A DNA stretch of 64,000 nt from Lyticum sinuosum (GCF_034471385.1 NZ_JARGYU010000002.1:62001-126000); one strand, 5' to 3'; shown: positions 27,666-37,736, counted from the stretch's first letter. Notes: generated by a model from the sequence alone, not told the origin. A program made the numbers and translations.

Positions 27666-29324
27666 ATGTCAGGAAAAGAAATCGTTTCAGGAAATGAAGC
27701 AAGAAAACAAATTATGAATGGTGTTAATCGCTTATGTTCTATCGTCGAAGTCACTTTAGGACCAAGTGGCATGTGTGTTGCTCTTGATTCAAAATTTGGT
27801 CAACCAAAAGTAACAAAAGATGGAGTAACAGTTGCAAAATCAGTTGAATCTAAAAACAGATTAGAAAATATAGGAATTCAAATTGTAAAAGCTGCAGCAA
27901 GTAAAGCAAATGATACAGCAGGTGATGGAACAACAACTGCTACTGTTTTAGCTGGTGCTATGGCTGCTGAAGGATTTAAAGCAGTTTCAAGTGGAGTTAG
28001 TCCAGTAGATATTGCAAAAGGTATAGATAAAGGAATAAAATCAGCAATAGAGTATATAAAATCAATATCAAGAAAAGCAAGTGATTCCTCCGATATAGTA
28101 AAAGTTGCAACTATATCAGCAAATGGAGATCAAGAAATAGGAAATATTTTAGCATCTGCATTTGAAAAAGTTGGTAACGACGGGGTTGTTACAGTAGAAG
28201 AAGCTAAAGGTAATGAGATGGAATTAGAAGTTGTAGAAGGTATGCACTTTGATAGAGGATATCTTTCTCCATACTTTGTTACTAATTCAGAAAAAATGAC
28301 AGTTGAAATGGAGAGACCATTAATTCTTCTTGTTGAAAAAAAGATCAGTAATATTCAAGACATATTGCCTCTCTTAGAAGGTGTGGTACAATCTGGACGT
28401 CAGTTACTCATTATAGCTGAAGATGTTGATGGAGATGCGCTTGCAACCTTAGTTATTAATAAACTTCGTGGTGGATTAAAAGTAGCTGCTGTTAAAGCTC
28501 CAGGATTCGGAGATAGACGCAAAGCAATGCAAGAGGACATAGCAATATTAGTTGGCGCTCAACTAGTTAGCGAAGAAGTTGGTCGTACTTTAAAAAATAC
28601 TACATTAGAACATTTAGGTACAGCTCAAAAAGTTACTATTTCAAAAGATAACACAACAATAGTTGTTGGAAATGCTAATACAACAAAAGATGCTGTTGCT
28701 AAACGTTGTGCTCAAATACGTCATCAAATCCAAGAAAGCACATCAGACTATGATAAAGAAAAACTAGAAGAGAGATTAGCAAAATTAGCAGGAGGTGTTG
28801 CTGTTGTGAAAGTTGGAGGAACAACAGAAGTTGAAGTTAAAGAAAAGAAAGATCGCGTTGATGATGCTAAAAATGCAACAAGAGCTGCTATTGAAGAAGG
28901 TATAGTTGCTGGTGGAGGTGTCACACTTCTATATGCATCAAAAGCTTTAGATTCTATCAAAGCTGCTAATCCCGCAGAAGAAGCTGGTATAAGAGTTGTA
29001 AAAAAAGCTTTACGTGCTCCAATATTACGTATTCTTACAAATGCAGGAATAGAAAATAGTGCATCTATTGCTGATAAGTTATTAGAAAAGGGGGATAGCA
29101 ATATGCTATATGATGCTCGTAAAATGCAATATGTAAGTGCTAATGAAGGAATAATAGACCCAGCAAAAGTAGTTCGCGTTGCTTTAGAAAGTGCTGGATC
29201 TGTAGCAATATCATTATTAACTACTGAGGGTGCTATTGTTGATCTTCCAGAGGAAAAACATACTCCATCAATGCCAGGTGGTGGTATGGGAGGTATGGGA
29301 GGTATGGGTGATATGGATTTCTAA
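27666..29324 (+). CDS. groEL: Chaperonin GroEL
   Basis: GroEL is the 60-kDa chaperonin that folds proteins with ATP and GroES. All diagnostic stretches are present: TLGPSGMCVALDSKFG, the ATP-site NDTAGDGTTTATVLA, KAPGFGDRRKAM, ERLAKLAGGVAVVKVG, and the flexible tail of Gly-Gly-Met repeats (GGMGGMGGMGDMDF). One detail: the usual RNVVL after GPSG is CVALD here. Length (552) is normal. The gene keeps more G+C than its surroundings, as expected for a highly expressed protein. An antisense frame at 28748-29101 is a shadow. Confidence 0.98.
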   Translation: MSGKEIVSGNEARKQIMNGVNRLCSIVEVTLGPSGMCVALDSKFGQPKVTKDGVTVAKSVESKNRLENIGIQIVKAAASKANDTAGDGTTTATVLAGAMAAEGFKAVSSGVSPVDIAKGIDKGIKSAIEYIKSISRKASDSSDIVKVATISANGDQEIGNILASAFEKVGNDGVVTVEEAKGNEMELEVVEGMHFDRGYLSPYFVTNSEKMTVEMERPLILLVEKKISNIQDILPLLEGVVQSGRQLLIIAEDVDGDALATLVINKLRGGLKVAAVKAPGFGDRRKAMQEDIAILVGAQLVSEEVGRTLKNTTLEHLGTAQKVTISKDNTTIVVGNANTTKDAVAKRCAQIRHQIQESTSDYDKEKLEERLAKLAGGVAVVKVGGTTEVEVKEKKDRVDDAKNATRAAIEEGIVAGGGVTLLYASKALDSIKAANPAEEAGIRVVKKALRAPILRILTNAGIENSASIADKLLEKGDSNMLYDARKMQYVSANEGIIDPAKVVRVALESAGSVAISLLTTEGAIVDLPEEKHTPSMPGGGMGGMGGMGDMDF

Positions 29325-29629
29325 AATCTTTTCCTTCTCCTAGGGGTATTCAGCTTTGTTAATTAAAATAATATATTTTTATATATATGAAATAAAATTC
29401 AATAGCTGTATACCTTATTAACGGTATTAATATCTAATATTAATAAAGAATATACTGTTTTACTATCAAATGTTCTGATAATTGTTTAATAATTCTATTG
29501 TATTAAATGATTGTCATTTTGCTATAATTTCTGTTAGGATGCTGAATATGTAAGTGATTTTTAAGCTTTTCAGCTTTAATTATTTCAGATATTATTAATT
29601 AATTTGATAGTTTAAAATATAAAGTATAT
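29325..29629 (+). other. 305-base spacer between groEL and gatA
   Basis: No open frame is supported. A G+C-richer patch CTCCTAGGGGTATTCAGC lies about 15 bases after the groEL stop. Before gatA, GCTGAA (29541-29546) can pair with TTCAGC (29569-29574), and AAGCT-TTTC-AGCTT (29563-29576) offers a competing small hairpin. No U-tract terminator is evident. It may be a structured leader of gatA, but this is weak. Confidence 0.4.
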
Positions 29630-31135
29630 ATGAATGATTACATTTTTTTAAGCATTTCAGAAGTAAGTGAACTTTTAAGAAGTAGAGAAATTTCTGCATC
29701 TGATTTAGCAGAAGCATATATTTCCTTAGCTGAAAAGTTTAAATATATGAATGCCTTTATTACAATTGATTATGATGCTATAAGAGCTTCTGCCATTGAA
29801 TCTGATAATAGATTGAGAAAAGATAGTGATGAAATTAATTTGCTAGAAGGAATTCCTATTGCAATTAAAGATTTATTCTGCACTCAAAATGAATTGACAA
29901 CTGCTGGATCTGCTATGTTGAGAAATTTCAGATCACCATATGAATCTACTGTTACTTATAAGCTCAAAAAATCTGGTGCAATTCCATTTGGAAAAACTAA
30001 TATGGATGAATTTGCAATGGGATCTGATAATTCATACAGTTATTTTGGTCCTGTAATAAGTCCGTGGAAAAATTCTCAATTCCCTGATAAAAAAATTGTT
30101 CCAGGTGGATCTTCAGGTGGTTCAGCTGCAGCAGTGGCTTCTTATCAATGTATGGCAGCTTTGGGAAGTGATACTGGAGGATCTGTTCGACAACCTGCTG
30201 CTTTTTCAGGATTAGTTGGTGTTAAACCAACTTATGGAAGATGTTCACGTTGGGGGATGATTGCATTTGCTAGTTCATTAGATCAAGCAGGAGTTCTTAC
30301 TAGATCTGTATTAGATGCTGCATTAATTCTAGATGTTATTACTGGTTATGATGAAAAAGATCAAACTTCACTAAATTTTGAATCAACTAGATGTACTGAT
30401 GTTTTAAAGAGTAATTGTAGTATAAGGGGTTTAAAAATAGGAATTCCTTCTGATTATAAAATAGCAGGAATGAGTGAAGATATAATTAGAATGTGGGAAA
30501 AAGCTGAAGATTGGTTAAAAGAAGAAGGTGCTGAGATTGTTCCAATTAATTTACCTAATACTAGTGTTGGAATATCTGTTTATTATGTTATAGCTCCTGC
30601 TGAAGCATCATCTAATTTAGCAAGATATGATGGTATCAGATATGGTGAAAGAGCAACTCGTTCTGGACAAACTTTTAATGAAATGGTAGCTGAAACAAGA
30701 AGCCAATTTTTTGGAAATGAGGTAAAAAGAAGAATTATGATAGGAACATATGTATTATCTGCTGGAACTTACGATAAGTATTATGGTCAAGCACAAAAAG
30801 TTCGTCATATAATTGCCCAAGATTTTAAAAATGCTTTTGAAGTTGTTGATGCAATATTAACACCTACAGCCCCAACACCAGCTTATAGTTTAGGAGAAAA
30901 TCAAGATAATCCTGCTACTATTTATATGAATGATGCATTTACAGTTCCAACATCTTTAGCAGGATTACCTGCAATATCTGTTCCATGTGGTTTATCTGAA
31001 AAGGAACAGTTACCTTTAGGATTACAAGTTATTGGTAATTATTGTCAAGAAGACATAATATTTAAAGTTGCATTTGCTCTAGAAAAAAACGCAAATTTTT
31101 CTAGAAATAGATTAATTAATGATTTATTTAAATAA
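29630..31135 (+). CDS. gatA: Aspartyl/glutamyl-tRNA amidotransferase subunit A
   Basis: GatA is the glutaminase subunit of GatCAB, which converts Glu-tRNA(Gln) to Gln-tRNA(Gln). The amidase triad is visible: Lys in IAIKDLFCT, and two Ser in the signature PGGSSGGSAAAVA and the GSDTGGSVRQPAA segment. EFAMGSDN and VGVKPTYGRCSR are typical GatA. Length (501) is normal. gatC and gatB are not adjacent: groEL lies upstream and pgeF downstream, so the usual gatCAB operon is split. Confidence 0.96.
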   Translation: MNDYIFLSISEVSELLRSREISASDLAEAYISLAEKFKYMNAFITIDYDAIRASAIESDNRLRKDSDEINLLEGIPIAIKDLFCTQNELTTAGSAMLRNFRSPYESTVTYKLKKSGAIPFGKTNMDEFAMGSDNSYSYFGPVISPWKNSQFPDKKIVPGGSSGGSAAAVASYQCMAALGSDTGGSVRQPAAFSGLVGVKPTYGRCSRWGMIAFASSLDQAGVLTRSVLDAALILDVITGYDEKDQTSLNFESTRCTDVLKSNCSIRGLKIGIPSDYKIAGMSEDIIRMWEKAEDWLKEEGAEIVPINLPNTSVGISVYYVIAPAEASSNLARYDGIRYGERATRSGQTFNEMVAETRSQFFGNEVKRRIMIGTYVLSAGTYDKYYGQAQKVRHIIAQDFKNAFEVVDAILTPTAPTPAYSLGENQDNPATIYMNDAFTVPTSLAGLPAISVPCGLSEKEQLPLGLQVIGNYCQEDIIFKVAFALEKNANFSRNRLINDLFK

Positions 31136-31192
31136 AGTTATATTATTATAGAATAATTTTAACTATTTTTATTATTACATAAAAATATATAT

Positions 31193-31222
31193 AAAAGATA
31201 TATAAGTAAAAGATATATAAGT
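31193..31222 (+). repeat. 15-bp tandem duplication before pgeF
   Basis: AAAAGATATATAAGT occurs twice head to tail (31193-31207 and 31208-31222), 24 bases before the pgeF start. A short 5' untranslated repeat. Confidence 0.8.
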
Positions 31223-31246
31223 ATACAAACTATACAATATTAATAT

Positions 31247-32155
31247 ATGATTAATAACGAAATATTTTATGGATTTTTAAATAAATTTGCTTTATCAGTA
31301 AATTTTAACATTAAAAACAATAATTTTAATAATATAAGTACAGATATACAAAGTAAATATCTAAATATTTCAAATGCTATAACACATGCGATAAATAATA
31401 GTTTATTATCATTTTATGATTTTCCATATTATATAGAAATATCAGAAAAAACAAAAAATGGAATAGAATATAAAAAATTACCTTTTTTTCTTCTCAATCA
31501 ATCACATACTAATATACCAATTGTTATAAATGATAAGAATATATCTCCTGAAAGGATTCGAAATATTAAAGCTGATTCTTTAATAACTAGAGAAACTAAT
31601 ATTATACTAGCTATTAAAACCGCTGATTGTATTCCAATAATATTAATTGATAAAAATAATAAAGTAGTATCTGTAGTTCATGCTGGATGGAGAGGTGCAA
31701 TTAATAATATTATTAAAAATTCATTAGAAAAAATGAAGGATAATGGTGCAAATATGAAAGAAATATCAGCTTTTATAGGTCCTTGCATACAGCAGAATTC
31801 ATATGAAGTTGATTATAAATTTTATACAGAAGTATTAGATATTAACAAAAAAAATATAATTTTCTTTAAACTTTCTAGAAAATATCTAGAAAATCAAAAA
31901 GATAATATAGATTTTTTAAAAAAAAATCAAAAAATAATAAGAAAAGAAAATATTAAGTATTTATTTGATTTACCTGGATATTGTAAGCAAAAGTTATTAG
32001 AATATGATATAAAATCTATAGCATTATATCCAATTGATACATACTCTAATCCAGATAATTTTTTTAGTTATCGTTATTTCAGTAATCATCAATATAATGA
32101 TATAAAATATAGAAGACAGATTTCTTGGGTATCTATAACTGATTTTATCAATTAA
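31247..32155 (+). CDS. pgeF: Peptidoglycan editing factor PgeF (YfiH/laccase-domain family)
   Basis: This DUF152/YfiH protein is known to remove misincorporated amino acids from peptidoglycan precursors; the fold was earlier described as a polyphenol oxidase. Metal-site motifs are complete: KTADCIPIILID (Cys), VVHAGWRGAINN (His), and FIGPCIQQNSYEV (Cys). The C-terminal SYRYF and RRQISWVSI are typical. Length (302) is above the usual 240-260, mainly at the N-terminus and near residues 205-225 (Lys/Asn-rich). In alphaproteobacteria the gene is often near gat or cell-wall genes; here it follows gatA by 111 bases. Confidence 0.88.
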   Translation: MINNEIFYGFLNKFALSVNFNIKNNNFNNISTDIQSKYLNISNAITHAINNSLLSFYDFPYYIEISEKTKNGIEYKKLPFFLLNQSHTNIPIVINDKNISPERIRNIKADSLITRETNIILAIKTADCIPIILIDKNNKVVSVVHAGWRGAINNIIKNSLEKMKDNGANMKEISAFIGPCIQQNSYEVDYKFYTEVLDINKKNIIFFKLSRKYLENQKDNIDFLKKNQKIIRKENIKYLFDLPGYCKQKLLEYDIKSIALYPIDTYSNPDNFFSYRYFSNHQYNDIKYRRQISWVSITDFIN

Positions 32156-32327
32156 AAAATCGAAAAATAATAATTAGTAATTAATAATTAAATAAAATTT
32201 AAATAATAAAAATATTATCTTATATTATAATATAATAATATATCTATTTTAGTTTTTATATAATATACTATACTTTAATATAATACTGAGATTAATTATA
32301 TACTTATATATTTAATTATATAAAATT

Positions 32328-34055
32328 TTAAAATAATATATCATTATTATTTATATTTTTATTTTTTAATAAATTATCTATTATTTCGGAATCAAGACCA
32401 TAAGATGGTTTTATGGTTATCTCTTTGATTTGTCCCCATGGTATACCATTTTTTCTTTCTTGTGCTGTAACTGTCAGAATTCCATTAACATCTAAGCAAA
32501 ATGTTATTTCTATTCTATCATTTTCTTTTGAACAACCTTCAGAGCATTTGAATGAAAATTTTGCTAAAGAACGACATTCTTTTACTAAATCAGATTCTCC
32601 TTGTACAACATGAATTTTTACTAATTCTTGATTATCTTCATATAAACCAAAAGATTTTTTAATTATAGATGGAATTGGTGTATTTCTTGGAATAATTTGA
32701 TCAACACATCCATTTGCAACTTCAATACCTAATGTTAATGGATTTACATCAAGTAATAAAATACCTGAATTAACACTTAGTGCTCCTGCTTGAATGCCAG
32801 CACCTATAGCAACCACATCATCAGGATTGATATTATTTTTAAGTTTTTTAAAGAAAGAATCACTTATTATTTTTTTTATCATAGGCATTCTTGTTGTGCC
32901 TCCAACTAAAATTATTTCTTCAATATCATTTATATCAATTTTAGCATCATCTATAACAGATTGCATTATACGTATTGTTTTTTGTACTATTTCAATACAT
33001 ATTTCTTCTAAATCAGATTTTTTTATTATAGGTAATATTTCTTTTTGTTTTTTTAGATTATTTAATATTTCCGTAATACTTCTTGTACTACTTATACTTT
33101 TTGTATCATTAAATTTTAAAATATCTTTAAATTCAAAGGAATCATTTTCAGATAGCCATTCTCTGATAGATCTTGCAAGTTGTAAATTATTAATCTTATA
33201 ATGATCAGCTAATGCTTTATCAAAATCATTACCACCAAGATCTCTTATTCCTCCTGTTGCAAATACTTCCAAAACTCCATATTGAGATTTTACAATAGAG
33301 ACATCAAAAGTTCCACCTCCTAAATCATAAACTAAAAAATATTTACCATCACAATTTTTTTTATCTAAACTACCATAAGCTATTGCAGCAGATGTAGGTT
33401 CATTAATAAGTCTTAATACATTAAATCCTGCCATATATGCTGCAACTCTGGTTGCTGATCGCGCTGCATCATCAAAATAAGCAGGAACCGTTATAACAGC
33501 ATTATCTAGCTTCATTTTTAATTTTGTTTCTGCTTGTTCTTTTAAATATTTAAGTATATCTGATGATATTTCTATCGGAGTACGTGATTTATGATCACTA
33601 CATAAAATATATATAATTGATTCATTTGATAAGTTAAAATCTATATTAAATTCGCGATATTTATTATTTTTAGTATAATTACTATCATTTGCAGTAATAT
33701 CTTTTAAACCTAAACCCATCAATCTTTTTATTGATCTTAAACAAGATTCTTCTTTTTCAGCTTCTTCTCCAACAATTATTTTTCCATTTTGAGTATAATA
33801 AACAGAGGATGAGCATTTTGCTATTATTTCTACTTTATTTCTCAATTCTACATCTTGATATTCATCATCCATAATTTCTACATCATAGTTTATAACGTAA
33901 TCTTGCTCATTATCATCATTATATGTTGATTCGCTTGATTCATCGTTAAAAGGCAAACAAATAGATATTAAAGAATTAGTTGTCCCAAGATCTATACCAA
34001 CAACTCTTAGAGAGTCTTCACTCTTTTGATTAATTTTTAAATTTTTATTATTCAT
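32328..34055 (-). CDS. hscA: Hsp70-type Fe-S chaperone HscA, lacking the C-terminal lid
   Basis: HscA is the specialised Hsp70 that, with HscB, helps transfer clusters from the scaffold IscU. The ATPase domain is complete: VVGIDLGTTNSLISI, VPAYFDDAARSATRVAAYMAG, NEPTSAAIAYG, VYDLGGGTFDVSI, and LVGGTTRMP. The linker LLLDVNPLTLGIEV and the beta-sandwich substrate domain follow. The protein ends soon after IKPSYGLDSEIIDNLL, where E. coli HscA continues for about 100 residues of helical lid. The length of 575 hides this because the N-terminal region carries an acidic insertion (residues about 30-70). There is no room downstream for a frameshifted lid (172 bases to pgeF). hscB overlaps by 8 bases. 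Confidence 0.9.
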   Translation of the reverse strand: MNNKNLKINQKSEDSLRVVGIDLGTTNSLISICLPFNDESSESTYNDDNEQDYVINYDVEIMDDEYQDVELRNKVEIIAKCSSSVYYTQNGKIIVGEEAEKEESCLRSIKRLMGLGLKDITANDSNYTKNNKYREFNIDFNLSNESIIYILCSDHKSRTPIEISSDILKYLKEQAETKLKMKLDNAVITVPAYFDDAARSATRVAAYMAGFNVLRLINEPTSAAIAYGSLDKKNCDGKYFLVYDLGGGTFDVSIVKSQYGVLEVFATGGIRDLGGNDFDKALADHYKINNLQLARSIREWLSENDSFEFKDILKFNDTKSISSTRSITEILNNLKKQKEILPIIKKSDLEEICIEIVQKTIRIMQSVIDDAKIDINDIEEIILVGGTTRMPMIKKIISDSFFKKLKNNINPDDVVAIGAGIQAGALSVNSGILLLDVNPLTLGIEVANGCVDQIIPRNTPIPSIIKKSFGLYEDNQELVKIHVVQGESDLVKECRSLAKFSFKCSEGCSKENDRIEITFCLDVNGILTVTAQERKNGIPWGQIKEITIKPSYGLDSEIIDNLLKNKNINNNDILF

Positions 34056-34644
34056 TATTATGATTTATAAATCTAATTTTTCTTATAATTTTATGAGAGA
34101 ATTTTTTTAAAAAAAATGCTTTTTGCCAGATTTCTATTGCTATTTTATAATTTTGTTCGGAAAATTTTAAATATAAGTTATTTATTAAATTTTTTATTTC
34201 AGAATTTATTTCTGATTGTAAAATCCTGCATTCTTTTTCATTATTTATTTTTTCAAGATTTTCATACAGTGAAAAAATTAACATTGATAAATCTTTATTA
34301 TTTATTTCAACTGAATAACCCAAGCATTTAAACATATGCTCAGCTCTATCAATATCGTCAAATAACACATGAAATTGCTCATTAATCATAGATAAGTATG
34401 CTATATCACATTCTTTTGCATTACAGCAGAATTTATGAACATTATGATGATCGTCATAATTAGATATGTAATTATTATTAATGAAATCAATATCTTTATC
34501 TGTTGAATTGATATCACATTTTCTCATATTTATAGAGTAATTATGTCTATACTCTTTTATTTTTTTATTCCTTTTATATATTAAAAGATCTTTATCAATA
34601 AAGTAGTTAAAATCTAAATCAAATGTTAAAAAATAACTCATCAT
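34048..34644 (-). CDS. hscB: Fe-S assembly J-protein HscB, HPD motif lost
   Basis: Position decides this call: it overlaps the hscA start by 8 bases. The sequence also aligns with HscB: SYFLTFDL (cf. DYFTLFGL), a helix II of Lys/Arg type, then LSMINEQFHVLFDDIDRAEHMF, which matches the INxAWxTLxxPLxRAEYL block, and a C-terminal helical IscU-binding domain. The catalytic His-Pro-Asp of J-domains falls at residues 34-36, which read His-Asn-Tyr. An insertion with Cys residues (KFCCNAKEC) lies between helices. Length (198) is above the usual 170. It should still bind IscU, but stimulation of HscA ATPase is doubtful. Confidence 0.75.
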   Translation of the reverse strand: MMSYFLTFDLDFNYFIDKDLLIYKRNKKIKEYRHNYSINMRKCDINSTDKDIDFINNNYISNYDDHHNVHKFCCNAKECDIAYLSMINEQFHVLFDDIDRAEHMFKCLGYSVEINNKDLSMLIFSLYENLEKINNEKECRILQSEINSEIKNLINNLYLKFSEQNYKIAIEIWQKAFFLKKFSHKIIRKIRFINHNNE

Positions 34645-34664
34645 AACATATCAATATTTATACT

Positions 34665-35576
34665 TCATATTATTTTATTAGTATTAATTGCTGAGAGAAG
34701 TTTATTAATAAATGTAGGATGTCCTGCAATTATTCCATTATCTTCCATCTGAGATATATTATTAATAGTTTTAAAATTCAAATCTACAATTTTTACACCA
34801 GCTTCTCTTCCTATTAAGTAAGCAGCAGATAAATCCCATCTTTTTAACTTTTCAGCAAATATAACTAAATCATTTTTTCCACTTGATAAATATGTAATAT
34901 CTTTTGCTATGCTACCTGAGATCCTCCATCTTACTGAATGATCTGATAAAAAATTAAATACTGAATCAAAAGCAGAAATTTTTTCTTTATGTAAAATTGT
35001 ATTTACAACTGCACCATTTATTTCTTTACATGGCATAACATTAATTCTTGTTTGTTGTCCATATTGATCAATATGATACGCGCCTATTCCATCTTCTGCC
35101 CAAAAAACTTCTTGATAAGATGGATAATATATCATTGATGATAATACTTTTGCAATAACTTTAGGATTCTGAACATATTTTGATATTTCATTAACATTAG
35201 TAATATTTGGTGGTATAGCAATATGTTCTAATGATATGCAAATTACAAAATTAGGATTTCCTCTAATAAAATTTGTTGTTCCATCAATTGGATCTACTAC
35301 CCAACGTCTTACAAAACCATCTTTTTGGACTTTTTCCCAAGATGTTGTTTGAATATATCCACTTTCTTCAAGTAAAAAATGATATTCTGGACGAAATTGT
35401 TGTAATTCATAAGCTATTATCTTTTCTGATTGTTTATCAGCACTACTTACAAAATCAAATGATCCTTTTGTTTCAACTGATAATAAGCTTAATTCTCCAA
35501 AATCTCTTACTACTGCAGACCCAGCTTTTTGAGATATTTTTAATAACTTATCTATTAGAATAGGCCTTTGACTCAT
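34665..35576 (-). CDS. suhB: Inositol monophosphatase family protein (SuhB-like)
   Basis: This is a Mg-dependent phosphatase of the inositol monophosphatase fold; in bacteria SuhB also associates with transcription complexes. Metal-binding motifs are intact: FLLEESGYI (Glu-Glu), WVVDPIDGTTNFIRG (Asp-x-x-Asp) and KRWDLSAAYLI (Trp-Asp). Length (303) is slightly above usual. The stop lies 20 bases before hscB, so suhB-hscB-hscA is probably one operon led by the promoter at 35641-35670. The exact substrate is unknown. Confidence 0.9.
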   Translation of the reverse strand: MSQRPILIDKLLKISQKAGSAVVRDFGELSLLSVETKGSFDFVSSADKQSEKIIAYELQQFRPEYHFLLEESGYIQTTSWEKVQKDGFVRRWVVDPIDGTTNFIRGNPNFVICISLEHIAIPPNITNVNEISKYVQNPKVIAKVLSSMIYYPSYQEVFWAEDGIGAYHIDQYGQQTRINVMPCKEINGAVVNTILHKEKISAFDSVFNFLSDHSVRWRISGSIAKDITYLSSGKNDLVIFAEKLKRWDLSAAYLIGREAGVKIVDLNFKTINNISQMEDNGIIAGHPTFINKLLSAINTNKII

Positions 35577-35640
35577 GATGATATAATTTGATTAGTAAAA
35601 AATAAAACTGCTTATAATAAAGCTTATGTAATACGAATTT

Positions 35641-35670
35641 ATAGTATATGAAATAGAATGTATCTGTCAA
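35641..35670 (-). promoter_or_regulatory. Sigma-70-type promoter of suhB-hscB-hscA
   Basis: Read on the minus strand: TTGACA (perfect -35 hexamer, 35670-35665), 18 bases, then TACTAT (35646-35641). It lies about 65 bases before the suhB start. A perfect -35 is rare in so A+T-rich a spacer, which supports the call. Confidence 0.55.
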
Positions 35671-35801
35671 TTTTATAATATTTTTGATAAAACATCACAT
35701 CATTTGTATTTTATAAAATAATTATAATAAATTAATGAATATAATGAATGATAATAATAAAAATAATTTTATAATATATAATACTTATTCACTTATTAAA
35801 A

Positions 35802-37736
35802 ATGAGAAAAATTCAACTTCTTTCACCATCTGCAATTAGTAAAATTGCTGCAGGTGAAGTTATAGAAAGACCTGCATCTGTAGTTAAAGAATTAGTAGAA
35901 AATTCAATAGATTCTGGTGCAGATGAAATTAATATTATTATTAAAAATGCTGGTATAACTCTAATAGAAGTTTCAGATGATGGAGGTGGAATTGATAAAG
36001 AAGATTTACATCTTGCTATTACAAGTCATGCAACTTCTAAAATAACATCTGATAATATTAATGATATTCGATTTCTTGGCTTTCGTGGAGAAGCTCTTGC
36101 ATCTATTGTAAGTAGTGCAAATGTATCTATTATATCAAAGAATTCAGATTCAGATTTGGCTTGGGAACTAGATGTGAATGGAAAGGAAGAAAAAGAAATA
36201 AGAATTTTTTCTTGTTATCGTGAAAAAAAAGGTACAACAGTAATAGTTAGAGATCTTTTTTCTTTAATCCCAAATAAATTAAGATTTTTACCATCAAAGA
36301 ATAATGAAATTGCTACTATTATAGAATTAATTAATCAATTTACTCTAATAAACAATAAAATAAAATTCAAATTAAAAATTGATGATAAAATAGTTATTAA
36401 TATTCATGAAAATACGGATATATCAAAAAGAATAGAATATGTAATGGGAATAAATTTTTGGAATGATGCTTTAAAGATTGAAAGTCATAGTAAATATTTA
36501 AATATTTCAGGTTATATTATCAATCCAACTGGATGTACAAATCGTGGTAAAATTATAACATTTGTTAATAATAGAGTTGTTAAAGATCCAAAAATATATT
36601 CATCTATCAAAATAGCATATAATGGATTAATTGAGAAAAAATATACTCCTAGCTGTGTTGTTTTTATAGAAACTGATAGTAGTAATATTGATGTAAATAT
36701 TCATCCTCATAAAACACAAGTTAAATTTACTAATGAAATATTAATGAAGAATGATATTATAAATAGTATTAAGAATACATTACGTCGTTCTAGCAGTAGT
36801 ATTACTCTCATTGAAAATATTATAGATAATAGTATTTTGAACCGAATAAATGATAATAATAAGAATAAATCACTCATTTTATCAGAATTTTTATCAGAAT
36901 ATAATAATATTACTACAAAAGATAATATTAATAATGAAAATATTGATTTAAGTCAGGATTCAGATAATTTAAATAATTATATAAAATTAAAAAATAATAA
37001 ACTTTTATTAAAAGAATTAGAGTTTTCTTTTTGTGATAAAAACAAACATGATGAATATCTATATAATTACAAACAATATCATAATAATACATATTTTAAT
37101 GAAAATAGACCTATTTATAGTAATAAAATACTAAAATTAGGTGATCCAATTTGTCAAATTAATAATTTATATATTATATCTATTTGTCATATAGAAAATG
37201 CTCTAGTTATTATCGATCAACATGCTGCACATGAAAGAATTGTATTAGAAAATATGAAAAAAACTTTAAAAAATGGTATGAATTTACCTAAACAAAATCT
37301 TCTTTTTTCAGATATAATTTTATCAGAAGGTATTGATTTTTCTAAAGATGAATTATTTATAATACGTGAGAATAAATATCTCTTTGAAAAATTTGGTATA
37401 GATATTCAAATTTATGAATCAAAAATCGAAGTAAATTCTATTCCTTCAATATTTGGTGGATTTATTTCTGCTAAAGATGCAATAATAGATATTATTCAAA
37501 AAGTTATATCAAATTCTTTAATAACAGAAGAAATACTTTTAAGTAAAATAGATGAAATCTGTGGTAGAATTGCTTGCTACTCTAGTATTAAAGCAGGAAA
37601 TGCATTAACTGTTGAAGAAATGCGAGCATTAATTCAAGAAATTGAAAATAATGATTTTACAAGCCAATGTAATCATGGGAGACCAACATATGTTAAGCTT
37701 TATACTCCTCTTTTAGAAAAAATGTTTTGTAGATAA
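35802..37736 (+). CDS. mutL: DNA mismatch repair protein MutL
   Basis: MutL links MutS to strand incision. The GHKL ATPase is complete: AAGEVIERPASVVKELVENSID, SDDGGGID, and GFRGEALASI. The C-terminal endonuclease motifs are present: DQHAAHERIVLE (fits DQHAx2Ex4E), ACYSSIKAGNAL, and QCNHGRPT. The enzyme is therefore of the nicking type expected where mutH is absent. The linker (residues about 340-430) is Asn/Lys-rich. Length (644) is normal. It is divergent from suhB. Confidence 0.95.
   Translation: MRKIQLLSPSAISKIAAGEVIERPASVVKELVENSIDSGADEINIIIKNAGITLIEVSDDGGGIDKEDLHLAITSHATSKITSDNINDIRFLGFRGEALASIVSSANVSIISKNSDSDLAWELDVNGKEEKEIRIFSCYREKKGTTVIVRDLFSLIPNKLRFLPSKNNEIATIIELINQFTLINNKIKFKLKIDDKIVINIHENTDISKRIEYVMGINFWNDALKIESHSKYLNISGYIINPTGCTNRGKIITFVNNRVVKDPKIYSSIKIAYNGLIEKKYTPSCVVFIETDSSNIDVNIHPHKTQVKFTNEILMKNDIINSIKNTLRRSSSSITLIENIIDNSILNRINDNNKNKSLILSEFLSEYNNITTKDNINNENIDLSQDSDNLNNYIKLKNNKLLLKELEFSFCDKNKHDEYLYNYKQYHNNTYFNENRPIYSNKILKLGDPICQINNLYIISICHIENALVIIDQHAAHERIVLENMKKTLKNGMNLPKQNLLFSDIILSEGIDFSKDELFIIRENKYLFEKFGIDIQIYESKIEVNSIPSIFGGFISAKDAIIDIIQKVISNSLITEEILLSKIDEICGRIACYSSIKAGNALTVEEMRALIQEIENNDFTSQCNHGRPTYVKLYTPLLEKMFCR

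Noticed and set aside
28748..29101. 117-codon open frame antisense to groEL
   Set aside because: It is a shadow of the strongly conserved groEL coding strand; Ala/Ser-rich composition follows from groEL codons and there is no independent signal.
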